Assembly: GCA_017615755.1 (NCBI GenBank) | Contig: JAFZZM010000015.1 | Coordinates: forward strand, 1 to 34,544 | From: Clostridiales bacterium | GTDB lineage: Bacteria > Bacillota > Clostridia > Saccharofermentanales > Saccharofermentanaceae | DNA: 34,544 nt | Direction: 5' to 3' | Shown: piece by piece, positions 1 to 6,052 of the stretch | Layout of the letters: each line of letters starts with the position of its first letter | How positions within the stretch are numbered: the first letter of the stretch is position 1 | The notes under the pieces: generated by a model | Seen by the model: the letters and a program-made list of their open reading frames with translations, nothing else | Told to the model about the DNA's origin: nothing | Databases searched by the model: none | Translations under genes and position numbers: made by a program

Positions 1-283
1 GACGATTTTGAAGATGTGAACTCATACTAAATTCCATTTTTATCAGAAAAAGTATGCATTTCTTTCCGCTCTGCTGTTAAATTGATGGCCTGAAGTAACA
101 GACCCAAGTGCTTTTCATACGGGATGAAAGCAGTATCGGTCTTTCCACCCTCCGATATGTGCCGATATGGGGGAGGGGGTATAGGAAAAGTGCATACTTT
201 TGCGCGTTTTTCTCTAAAAAAGTATGTAAAACTCCCGATTCCAGCTAACTGATCGTTATAATTCGGCAGAATGGTTTTTAGCC
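1..283. repeat. Left copy of a ~280-bp non-coding direct repeat
   Basis: This stretch is matched almost base for base by 2874-3148, with scattered substitutions and small indels (roughly 85-90% identical by eye). Both copies carry AAAAGTATG and CATACTTTT blocks that could pair with each other, a doubled CCGATATG, a G-rich GGGGGAGGGGG stretch followed by TATAG, and one copy of the 10-mer AAGTGCTTTT. No plausible coding frame with a ribosome binding site is seen. The copy starts at the window edge, so its left end is unknown. Its right end loses similarity just before the terminal TTGAGACA seen in the other copy. The two copies flank the metal ATPase cassette. Confidence 0.9.
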
Positions 284-308
284 CGCCTTTTTCTTTGCTT
301 TTATATCC

Positions 309-2267
309 TTAGGATCTTGTGCGATGCACGCGCAGGGCGTTGAGGATCGCGAGGATCATTACGCCGACATCGCCGAATACGGCAAGTTTCATGTCGGCGA
401 TTCCCAGAGCGCCAAGTACCATGATGCCGATCTTGACGGCAAGTGAGAAGGTGATGTTTTCCTTCACGATGCGAAGCGTCTTTCGCGCGATCTTCACGGC
501 AACCGGGATCTTGGCGAGGTCATCGTTCATGAGGACAACGTCCGCGGCTTCAATAGCGGCGTCCGAACCGAGAGCACCCATCGCAATACCGATGTCGGCA
601 CGTGTCAGTACCGGTGCGTCGTTGATTCCGTCACCGACAAAAGCAACGTTGCCTGTCTTTTTTTCAAGCAGTGCTTCCAGCTTTTCGACTTTCTGAGCAG
701 GGAGGAGTCCGGCGAAGTATGTATCCACACCAACGTCTCCGGCAACTTTTTCTGCTACCTTTTCGTTGTCCCCGGTGAGCATAACGACATTCTTCACGCC
801 GGCCCGGCGAAGGTTTGTCAGGGCTTCTTTCGATCCGCTCTTAAGAACGTCATTGATGACGATATGACCAAGATATTCAGGTGCTTTTTCTTCTGTAACA
901 TTGTTACAAAGGTTGCTGTTTCGGGCATTTCCTCGTGCGACATGAACAATGGTGCCGGGGAGGTGACACTCGTGGAAATCAGCTCCGATCTCGTTCATGA
1001 GTGCACCGTTTCCTACGAAATAAGTCTCTCCGTCGATGATCGCGCGGATGCCTTTGCCGGCAATTTCCTCCACTTCACCGAGGCGGGAATTATCAATGTG
1101 GGTGCCGTGTGCTTTTACGATGGACTCGGCGACCGGATGGTTCGAACGGCTCTCCGCGAGTGCCGCGATGTCGATCAGCTCATCGGCATCGATCTCATTC
1201 GGGTGCACCGCGTCAACGGCAAAACGCCCCTCGGTGATGGTGCCGGTCTTGTCGAGCACGATCGTATCCACGCCTGCCAGACCTTCCAGGAAATTGCTGC
1301 CTTTTACAAGGATACCCTGACGGGAAGCGGCGCCGATACCACCGAAGAAACTCAGCGGAACCGATACGACCAGCGCACACGGGCAGGAGACCATAAGGAA
1401 GATCAGGCCGCGGTACAGGCTCTGCGAAACACTAAGGTTGGTAAAAAGTGCGCAGATCAGAGTGATCAGGACCGCGCAAATAACAACGGCCGGAGTATAG
1501 AAGCGTGAAAAACGGGTGATGAAGTTCTCGGAGCGTGCCTTCTTGTCGGTGCTGTTTTCGACAAGTTCCAGGATCTTGGCCACGGTGCTGTCTTCGTACG
1601 CCGCGGTAGTCCGGATCTTGATCGCATGGGTCATATTAATGCTTCCCGAAAAGCACTTGTCGCCGATGGTCTTATCTACCGGAATGCTTTCGCCGGTGAG
1701 GGCGGCTGTGTTCAGGGCAGTGGTGCCTTCCACGATGATGCCGTCGATCGGGACTTTCTCGCCGGGCTTGACCAGCACAGTTTCGCCGATCTCAACTTCA
1801 CTTGGGTCAACTTCGGTTTCTTCGAGTTTTCCTTCATTCTCTTCGGAAGGACGCAGAACAGTCGCGCTGTCCGGGCAGATATCCATAAGGTCAGATATCG
1901 ACTTTCTGCTTCGTCCGACTGCGATACTCTGGAAGAGTTCACCCACCTGGTAGAAAAGCATGACACCAGGGGCTTCGGGATATTCGCCGATGGCAAAAGC
2001 GCCGATGGTGGCGAGCATCATGAGAAACTCTTCGTCAAAGATCTGACCTTTGCCGATCTTCTTGAATGCGCCGAGTACTACGTCATAGCCGACGATCAGG
2101 TAGGGGACGAGAAACAGAAGGGTCAGGAGGATGCGGCGGGCGATCGCATTTTCCGGGAAGGGAATATGGCTGCTGATCGCAGAAACTTCGGTAAGCAGCA
2201 GAAGGAGGCCGAGAACGACCGCCGCGGTAATGATTCTTTTCAGGTTTTTCTTCTGTTTCTTCGTCAT
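309..2267 (-). CDS. cadA: Zn2+/Cd2+/Pb2+-type heavy-metal P1B ATPase (CadA/ZntA-like) without its own HMA domain
   Basis: Membrane pump predicted to export divalent soft metals at the cost of ATP. The 652-residue protein shows the CPC metal motif in a membrane helix (C295 and C297), the phosphorylation motif DKTGTITEG (D339), the SNHPVAES HP motif, and GDGINDAP near the C-terminus. The last helices carry a Lys and a DVG triad (FSLAVKIG...GDVGVMIL), which is typical of the Zn/Cd/Pb class rather than the copper class. The N-terminal HMA domain usual in CadA is absent; the small gene just upstream encodes one. A short insertion near residues 445-462 contains a 15-bp palindrome at DNA level. The ribosome binding site before the start is weak. 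Metal specificity is inferred from motifs only. Confidence 0.93.
   Translation of the reverse strand: MTKKQKKNLKRIITAAVVLGLLLLLTEVSAISSHIPFPENAIARRILLTLLFLVPYLIVGYDVVLGAFKKIGKGQIFDEEFLMMLATIGAFAIGEYPEAPGVMLFYQVGELFQSIAVGRSRKSISDLMDICPDSATVLRPSEENEGKLEETEVDPSEVEIGETVLVKPGEKVPIDGIIVEGTTALNTAALTGESIPVDKTIGDKCFSGSINMTHAIKIRTTAAYEDSTVAKILELVENSTDKKARSENFITRFSRFYTPAVVICAVLITLICALFTNLSVSQSLYRGLIFLMVSCPCALVVSVPLSFFGGIGAASRQGILVKGSNFLEGLAGVDTIVLDKTGTITEGRFAVDAVHPNEIDADELIDIAALAESRSNHPVAESIVKAHGTHIDNSRLGEVEEIAGKGIRAIIDGETYFVGNGALMNEIGADFHECHLPGTIVHVARGNARNSNLCNNVTEEKAPEYLGHIVINDVLKSGSKEALTNLRRAGVKNVVMLTGDNEKVAEKVAGDVGVDTYFAGLLPAQKVEKLEALLEKKTGNVAFVGDGINDAPVLTRADIGIAMGALGSDAAIEAADVVLMNDDLAKIPVAVKIARKTLRIVKENITFSLAVKIGIMVLGALGIADMKLAVFGDVGVMILAILNALRVHRTRS
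894..908. other. 15-bp palindrome TGTAACATTGTTACA inside cadA
   Basis: A dyad with 7-bp arms around one central base. It lies in frame within a segment of the metal ATPase that looks inserted between the ATP-binding-domain strands (residues reading LCNNVT). The same 15-mer occurs at 14894-14908, where it overlaps the start of an ABC ATPase gene. With flanks, the two sites match over 18 bp in opposite orientation. It resembles a repressor operator or a short palindromic insertion; function unknown. Confidence 0.5.
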
Positions 2268-2280
2268 GGTCTTATACCTG

Positions 2281-2335
2281 TCTGTGTCTCATTTTGTGTT
2301 TGTGTTTTTTTGTGTGTTTAGTTTGTGTGTTTAGA
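2281..2335. repeat. Low-complexity TG/T-rich (CA/A-rich on minus strand) spacer between HMA gene and cadA
   Basis: The 78-bp gap between the two minus-strand metal genes is mostly runs of AAACACA-type sequence on the coding strand, with almost no G. In RNA it would be unstructured and could help ribosomes reach the weakly marked cadA start. It could equally be slippage-prone simple sequence. Confidence 0.6.
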
Positions 2336-2345
2336 TAGATAAGGA

Positions 2346-2564
2346 TCAGAGAATGATTTCGCAGTCCGGCTCGACTTCCTTGATTTTCTTCTGGGCCAGA
2401 TTCAGAACATTCTCGAAATCGTCATCTTCCGCTTCGAGGATCATCTTCTGGGCCATGAAATTGATGGATACTTTCTTCACGCCCGGGATCTTCGCAATCG
2501 CGGCTTCCATCTTTGCAGCGCAGTTTGCGCAATCCAGTTCTTCCAGCTTAAACGACTTTTTCAT
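2346..2564 (-). CDS. Stand-alone heavy-metal-associated (HMA) domain protein, partner of the ATPase
   Basis: A 72-residue single-domain protein with the ferredoxin-like HMA fold signature. The metal site is in LDCANCAAKME (C12 and C15), followed by IPGVKKVSINFMAQK, which closely resembles the N-terminal domain of CadA proteins. A strong AAGGAGATAATT site precedes the ATG. It is the first gene of a two-gene unit, 78 bp upstream of the ATPase that lacks this domain. It probably binds or delivers the metal, or acts as the detached regulatory domain of the pump. The acidic C-terminal half (EAEDDD) is seen in Zn/Cd HMA domains. A copper chaperone of CopZ type is the alternative, less likely given the neighbour. 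Confidence 0.88.
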   Translation of the reverse strand: MKKSFKLEELDCANCAAKMEAAIAKIPGVKKVSINFMAQKMILEAEDDDFENVLNLAQKKIKEVEPDCEIIL

Positions 2565-2632
2565 AATTATCTCCTTTACAAGTGCTTTTCTAAAGAAAGC
2601 GGGGCTTTTCGCTCCTGCTTATTTGTTATCGT

Positions 2633-2698
2633 ATAAACGTATGAACAAGTATTCATGTGTTTATGATTTAATAATACACCATTTTCAGAGAATGTCTA
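2633..2698 (-). promoter_or_regulatory. Promoter and ArsR/SmtB-like metal-sensor operator for the HMA-cadA operon
   Basis: Reading the minus strand, TAGACA (2693-2698) and TATTAT (2671-2676) are 16 bp apart. Immediately downstream is an imperfect inverted repeat centred on TATGAACAAGTATTCATGT (about 2639-2658), extended by ATAAAC/GTTTAT outer arms. TGAACA-N-TATTCA is the classic half-site arrangement of ArsR/SmtB metal repressors. Repression relieved by Zn or Cd is therefore likely. No ArsR gene lies in the window. Confidence 0.7.
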
Positions 2699-2710
2699 TA
2701 CCTTTTTTTT

Positions 2711-2747
2711 AAAAGGGCTGTCTCAAGACTACGAGACGGTCCCTTTT
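2711..2747. terminator. Terminator-like hairpin
   Basis: AAAAGGG-CTGTCTC pairs with GAGACGGTCCCTTTT around an 8-base loop, with one bulge. It lies downstream of the minus-strand iscR gene and upstream of the HMA-cadA promoter, so it may insulate the two. It also forms the left end of the MITE-like element. Confidence 0.5.
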
Positions 2748-2852
2748 CTTGTGGGCGAAAACCGGGTGGTATGGTTTTGCCGGACAGATGATGGTGTTTC
2801 ACTTTTTGATCACGAGGCCTTTTCCCGCTGGAATACCTGATCCGTTTTTCTG

Positions 2853-2871
2853 CATACCCCCGGGGGGTATA
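2853..2871. promoter_or_regulatory. CsoR-family-like operator palindrome (C5G6 core with ATAC/GTAT arms)
   Basis: CATACCCCC directly abuts GGGGGGTAT, a near-perfect palindrome resembling operators of CsoR/CstR/RcnR regulators. No promoter or regulated gene is obvious next to it, so it is either a remnant or part of the mobile element. The core repeat downstream contains a related GGGGGTATA half-site in both copies. Confidence 0.4.
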
Positions 2872-2873
2872 CA

Positions 2874-3148
2874 GACGATTTTGAAGATGTGAACTCATAC
2901 TAAATTCCATTTTTATCAGAAAAAGTATGCATTTCTTTCCGCTCTGCTGTTAAATTGATGATCTGAAGTAACAGATTCAAGTGCTTTTCGTACGCGATAA
3001 AAGCAGAATCGGTCTTTCCACTCTTCGATATGGGCCGATATGGGGGAGGGGGTATAGGAAAAATACATACTTTTACACGTTTTTTTCTAAAAAAGTATGT
3101 AGAACGCCCGGTTCCACCTGACTGATCGTTAGAATTCGGCAGAATGGT
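2874..3148. repeat. Right copy of the ~280-bp non-coding direct repeat
   Basis: Matches 1-283. It differs by point changes such as GGCC to ATCT near the middle, TGCATAC to TACATAC in the inner palindrome arm, and single-base gaps. The AAGTGCTTTT 10-mer is intact in both copies (106-115 and 2979-2988). It ends next to the TTGAGACA terminus of the MITE-like element. Confidence 0.9.
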
Positions 3149-3178
3149 TTTGAGACAACTCCCTTCGTGGTCGGTGGA

Positions 3179-3574
3179 TCAGATCAGATCACTCAGTTTC
3201 TTGGAATGAAAGAAGTCGTGGACCATCTTGTCGTATTCGGTCCACATGGGAAGAGTGTGGCACTTGGACTTTCTCGGGCAGGTATTTTTCTTTTCGGCCA
3301 GGCAGGCGACCGGAGCCATTTTACCTTCCATAAGTTCTAGGATCTCGCCGATGTTATATTTCTCAGGTTTCTTGACGAGCTTATATCCTCCGCCCTTGCC
3401 GCTGGCACCGACAACGAGACCGCCGGCTACCATATCTTTTACAATGATCTCCAGATACTTCTTGGAGATGTCCTGACGCTCGGCAATGTCTTTCAGCGGA
3501 ATGAAGTTTCCGTCCTGATGCTCTGCCAGATCGATCATGACGCGGATCGCGTAACGTCCTTTTGTAGATACCAT
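3179..3574 (-). CDS. iscR: Rrf2-family Fe-S regulator, IscR-type
   Basis: A 131-residue DNA-binding repressor/activator that senses iron-sulfur supply. The N-terminal winged helix is MVSTKGRYAIRVMIDLA, with recognition region DISKKYLEIIVKDM and wing SGKGGGYKL. Three cysteines, C91, C99 and C105, sit where E. coli IscR has its cluster ligands (C92, C98, C104). That separates it from the cluster-free CymR branch. A longer start at 3601 exists, but GGAGGAGG lies at the right distance only from the ATG at 3572-3574. The gene diverges from iscS-iscU and shares their control region, so autoregulation and control of the isc genes are expected. The first cysteine gap (seven residues) is longer than in E. 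coli. Confidence 0.9.
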   Translation of the reverse strand: MVSTKGRYAIRVMIDLAEHQDGNFIPLKDIAERQDISKKYLEIIVKDMVAGGLVVGASGKGGGYKLVKKPEKYNIGEILELMEGKMAPVACLAEKKNTCPRKSKCHTLPMWTEYDKMVHDFFHSKKLSDLI

Positions 3575-3609
3575 AAGAAGTTTCCTCCTCCCAATAAACA
3601 AGCACTTTT

Positions 3610-3691
3610 ATTTACCTAGTATACCGCAAGGTGAATAGGTAAATCAAGATGCAATTTGCCTATTGACACAGTAGGTAAATGGCGATAAGAT
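3610..3691. promoter_or_regulatory. Divergent iscR / iscSU promoters with three TAGGTAAAT boxes
   Basis: For iscS-iscU, TTGACA (3663-3668) and TAAGAT (3686-3691) are 17 bp apart. For iscR on the minus strand, TTGATT (3642-3647) and TATACT (3618-3623) are 18 bp apart. TAGGTAAAT occurs at 3636-3644 and 3672-3680, and inverted as ATTTACCTA at 3610-3618. The first pair forms an inverted repeat spanning the iscR promoter. The third sits inside the iscS spacer. They are good candidates for IscR binding sites, an inference from position and repetition. Confidence 0.7.
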
Positions 3692-3759
3692 AAGAACCAT
3701 CAAACGGCGCCCGCATGGACGCTGGCAAAAAATGAGAGAAATAAAGGGAGAACAAAATC

Positions 3760-4944
3760 GTGATATACGCAGATAATGCAGCAACGACGAAAATGAGTAC
3801 AGCCGCTATCGAGAAGATGGTTGCGCTGATGAAGGAACAGTACGGAAATCCGTCCAGCTTGTACCGTCTTGGTCAGAGTGCCAAAGAGGTACTTGAGGAT
3901 GCAAGAGAGAAGGTCGCCAAAGTGATCGGTGCGGAGCCTCGCGAGATCACCTTTACTTCCGGCGGAAGTGAAGCAGACAATCAGGCGATCGTGACCGCCG
4001 CAAAACTTGGTGAGGCGAAGGGAAAGAAACACATTATCTCTTCCGCGTTTGAACACCATGCTGTTCTGCATACATTAAAGAAACTGGAAAAGGAAGGATT
4101 CGAGATCACACTCCTTGATGTACACGAAGACGGTCTCGTACGTCCGGAAGAAGTAAGGGATGCGATCCGTGAAGATACCGCACTGGTTACGATCATGTTC
4201 GCAAATAACGAGATCGGTACCATCCAGCCTATCCGCGAGATCGGCGCGATCTGCCACGAGAAGCAAGTGCTTTTTCATACGGATGCGGTGCAGGCGATCG
4301 GACATCTGCCGATCAATGTGGTGGACGATAACATTGATATGCTGTCGGCGTCTTCACATAAGTTCCATGGTCCGAAAGGTGTGGGTTTCCTTTATGCGAA
4401 GAAGGGCATCCGTCTGGTGAACCTTATCGAGGGTGGTGCACAGGAACGTGGCAAGCGTGCAGGTACCGAGAATGTTCCGGGTATTGCGGCGATGGCGGTG
4501 GCGCTTGAAGAAGCGGTCGCAAAACTTGATAACTACACGAAGAACGTACAGGCGAAGCGTGACCGCCTGATCGAGGGGATCAGCGAGATCGAGCATTCGG
4601 CGCTGAACGGAAGTTTGGAGCATCGTCTTCCGAGTAATGTGAACTTCTGCTTCGAGGGCATCGAAGGTGAGTCGCTCCTTCTGCTTCTTGATGAGAAGGG
4701 CATCCAGGCTTCGTCCGGTTCGGCGTGTACATCCGGTTCACTTGATCCGAGCCATGTGCTTCTGGCGATCGGCCGTGTACACGATGTCGCACATGGATCG
4801 CTGAGACTGAGCATCAGTGAAGAGACGAGCGATGAAGATATCGAGACGATCATTTCGGCGGTGAAAGAAGTCGTGGAATACCTGCGCGGATTCTCCCCGA
4901 TCTGGAGAGATCTCGTGTCCGGCAAGAAAGAATTCATTTTGTGA
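3760..4944 (+). CDS. iscS: Cysteine desulfurase, NifS/IscS family
   Basis: A PLP enzyme that takes sulfur from cysteine as a persulfide and passes it to the IscU scaffold; cytoplasmic, 394 residues. Visible features are the start [11 protein letters not shown], the [10 protein letters not shown] cofactor region, the PLP lysine in [10 protein letters not shown] (K201), and the catalytic cysteine in [10 protein letters not shown] (C323). The start is GTG, about ten bases after AAAGGGAG. Twenty-eight bases separate it from iscU. The segment KQVLFHTD contains the 10-mer AAGTGCTTTT and uses CAA for Gln where CAG would be the commoner choice here. Among desulfurases it fits the IscS/NifS group rather than SufS, given IscR and IscU alongside. 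Confidence 0.95.
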   Translation: MIYADNAATTKMSTAAIEKMVALMKEQYGNPSSLYRLGQSAKEVLEDAREKVAKVIGAEPREITFTSGGSEADNQAIVTAAKLGEAKGKKHIISSAFEHHAVLHTLKKLEKEGFEITLLDVHEDGLVRPEEVRDAIREDTALVTIMFANNEIGTIQPIREIGAICHEKQVLFHTDAVQAIGHLPINVVDDNIDMLSASSHKFHGPKGVGFLYAKKGIRLVNLIEGGAQERGKRAGTENVPGIAAMAVALEEAVAKLDNYTKNVQAKRDRLIEGISEIEHSALNGSLEHRLPSNVNFCFEGIEGESLLLLLDEKGIQASSGSACTSGSLDPSHVLLAIGRVHDVAHGSLRLSISEETSDEDIETIISAVKEVVEYLRGFSPIWRDLVSGKKEFIL

Positions 4945-4972
4945 GATCAAAGAGACGTAAGGAGGAACAACA

Positions 4973-5344
4973 ATGGCTTTATATAGTGAAAAAGTAATGG
5001 ATCATTTTCTGCACCCGAGAAACGTCGGCGTGATCGAGGATGCAGACGGTGTAGGTGAAGTCGGTAATGCAAAGTGCGGAGACATCATGAAGATGTATCT
5101 TAAGATCGACGATGACATCATTACCGATGTTAAGTTTGAAACCTTCGGTTGCGGCAGTGCGATCGCATCGAGCTCCATGGCGACGGAGATGATCAAGGGC
5201 AAGCCGGTTTCCGAGGCAAGAGAACTGACGAACAAGGCTGTTGCCGAGGCTCTTGACGGTCTTCCGGATTATAAGATGCACTGTTCTGTTCTTGCAGAGG
5301 AAGCAATCAAGTCCGCACTTGAAGATTACGAAAAGAAAAAGTGA
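4973..5344 (+). CDS. iscU: Fe-S cluster assembly scaffold IscU/NifU-like
   Basis: A 123-residue scaffold on which [2Fe-2S] and [4Fe-4S] clusters are built from IscS-supplied sulfur. The three cluster cysteines are conserved: GNAKCGD (C35, with D37), FGCGSAIASSS (C60) and KMHCSVLAEEAI (C104). AAGGAGG lies just before the ATG. It follows iscS in the same operon, and a terminator hairpin closes the unit 36 bases downstream. The IscA, HscA/HscB and ferredoxin genes of proteobacterial isc operons are absent, as is common for Clostridia. Confidence 0.95.
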   Translation: MALYSEKVMDHFLHPRNVGVIEDADGVGEVGNAKCGDIMKMYLKIDDDIITDVKFETFGCGSAIASSSMATEMIKGKPVSEARELTNKAVAEALDGLPDYKMHCSVLAEEAIKSALEDYEKKK

Positions 5345-5379
5345 TTTTGAAGCGGAATTATTGATATCCTGGAAAAGAG

Positions 5380-5413
5380 TAACCGTTCGATTTACGTCGA
5401 CGGTTATTTTTTT
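5380..5413 (+). terminator. Rho-independent terminator of iscSU
   Basis: TAACCGTTCGA pairs with TCGACGGTTA (one bulge) around a six-base loop and is followed by seven T residues. Confidence 0.88.
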
Positions 5414-5429
5414 GCGTCCGATAGCGAAC

Positions 5430-5835
5430 GACGGATAAAATCGTTGTTGTGTAATCTTATCCGTCCTTACCAGGGAATGGCAACGGATAGGAATATGATA
5501 AGCGGGTTTATATCTGACATCATAAGTAAAGGTTTGCAGATAAAAATCCAGAAGGCGAGATTTTATCCGTCATTATAAGTCGAGGTTTGCAGATAGAATT
5601 TCAGTAGTCGAGATTCTATCCGTCCATGCCGGTGAAAAGCGGCAGATGGAAAAGCGATTTGTATAGTTTTATCCGTCGATATTGGAAAAGAGGGGCGGAT
5701 AGAAAAAAGATATGCGAGATTTTATCTGTCACAGCGGTTAGAAGCGACGGATAGAAACGGCAATGCACAAATTCTATCAGTCACCACCGGCAAGAAGCGA
5801 CGGATAAAAACGGCAACGCACAAATTCTATCCGTC
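5430..5835. repeat. Palindromic array A: eight dyad units on a 53-bp pitch
   Basis: Each unit is about 37 bp with outer arms of the type GACGGATA...TATCCGTC, often extended inward as GATAGAA...ATTCTATC, and is followed by about 16 bp of less conserved spacer. Right arms end at 5465, 5518, 5571, 5624, 5677, 5730, 5782 and 5835, so the steps are 53 except for one of 52. Arms and inner bases vary between units while the pitch is held. No coding frame with a start signal is present. The array lies between the iscU terminator and the ABC exporter operon. The rest of this gap (5836-6052) holds only a possible -10 (TATAAA, 5934-5939). Function unknown. Confidence 0.92.
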
Positions 5836-6052
5836 ACCACCTCCCCCCACCGGCCAAAATCGTCTCCCGACCATTCTTTTGGCGACAATCCTCCCCATAC
5901 TGACAGTACTGGTAATTTCAAATAGAGTGATAGTATAAATCCGTTTACGAAAGGAAATCTGATTGATACAATAAGTCTACTTTTAGAGGGAATATGTGAC
6001 TTGGGATCTGTCCTTTATGAGGGGAAAGGACAGAAGGGACAAGGTGAGGAAC

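Larger units (their letters stand above)
2715..3163. mobile_element. MITE-like non-coding element with imperfect terminal inverted repeats
   Basis: The left end reads GGGCTGTCTCAA (2715-2726). The right end, read inward, is GGGAGTTGTCTCAA (3150-3163). Between them are a palindrome resembling a CsoR operator (2853-2871) and the right copy of the ~280-bp repeat. No transposase frame is present, and no clear target-site duplication is seen. GGGCTGT-type ends occur on several insertion-sequence families, so a non-autonomous derivative is plausible. The left copy of the repeat lacks the right terminal sequence. Confidence 0.45.

Noticed and set aside
2668..2910. 80-codon minus-strand frame within the MITE-like element
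   Set aside because: No ribosome binding site, no recognisable domain, and it crosses a hairpin and a palindrome; looks like chance.
3575..3601. Longer start for iscR adding nine residues
   Set aside because: The GGAGGAGG ribosome binding site lies inside this extension and fits the start at 3574; Rrf2 proteins normally begin at the MVSTKGRYA-type segment.
5430..5835. CRISPR array
   Set aside because: The units are imperfect dyads that vary among themselves, spacers are about 16 bp and related to each other, and no cas genes are nearby. The same holds for arrays B and C.
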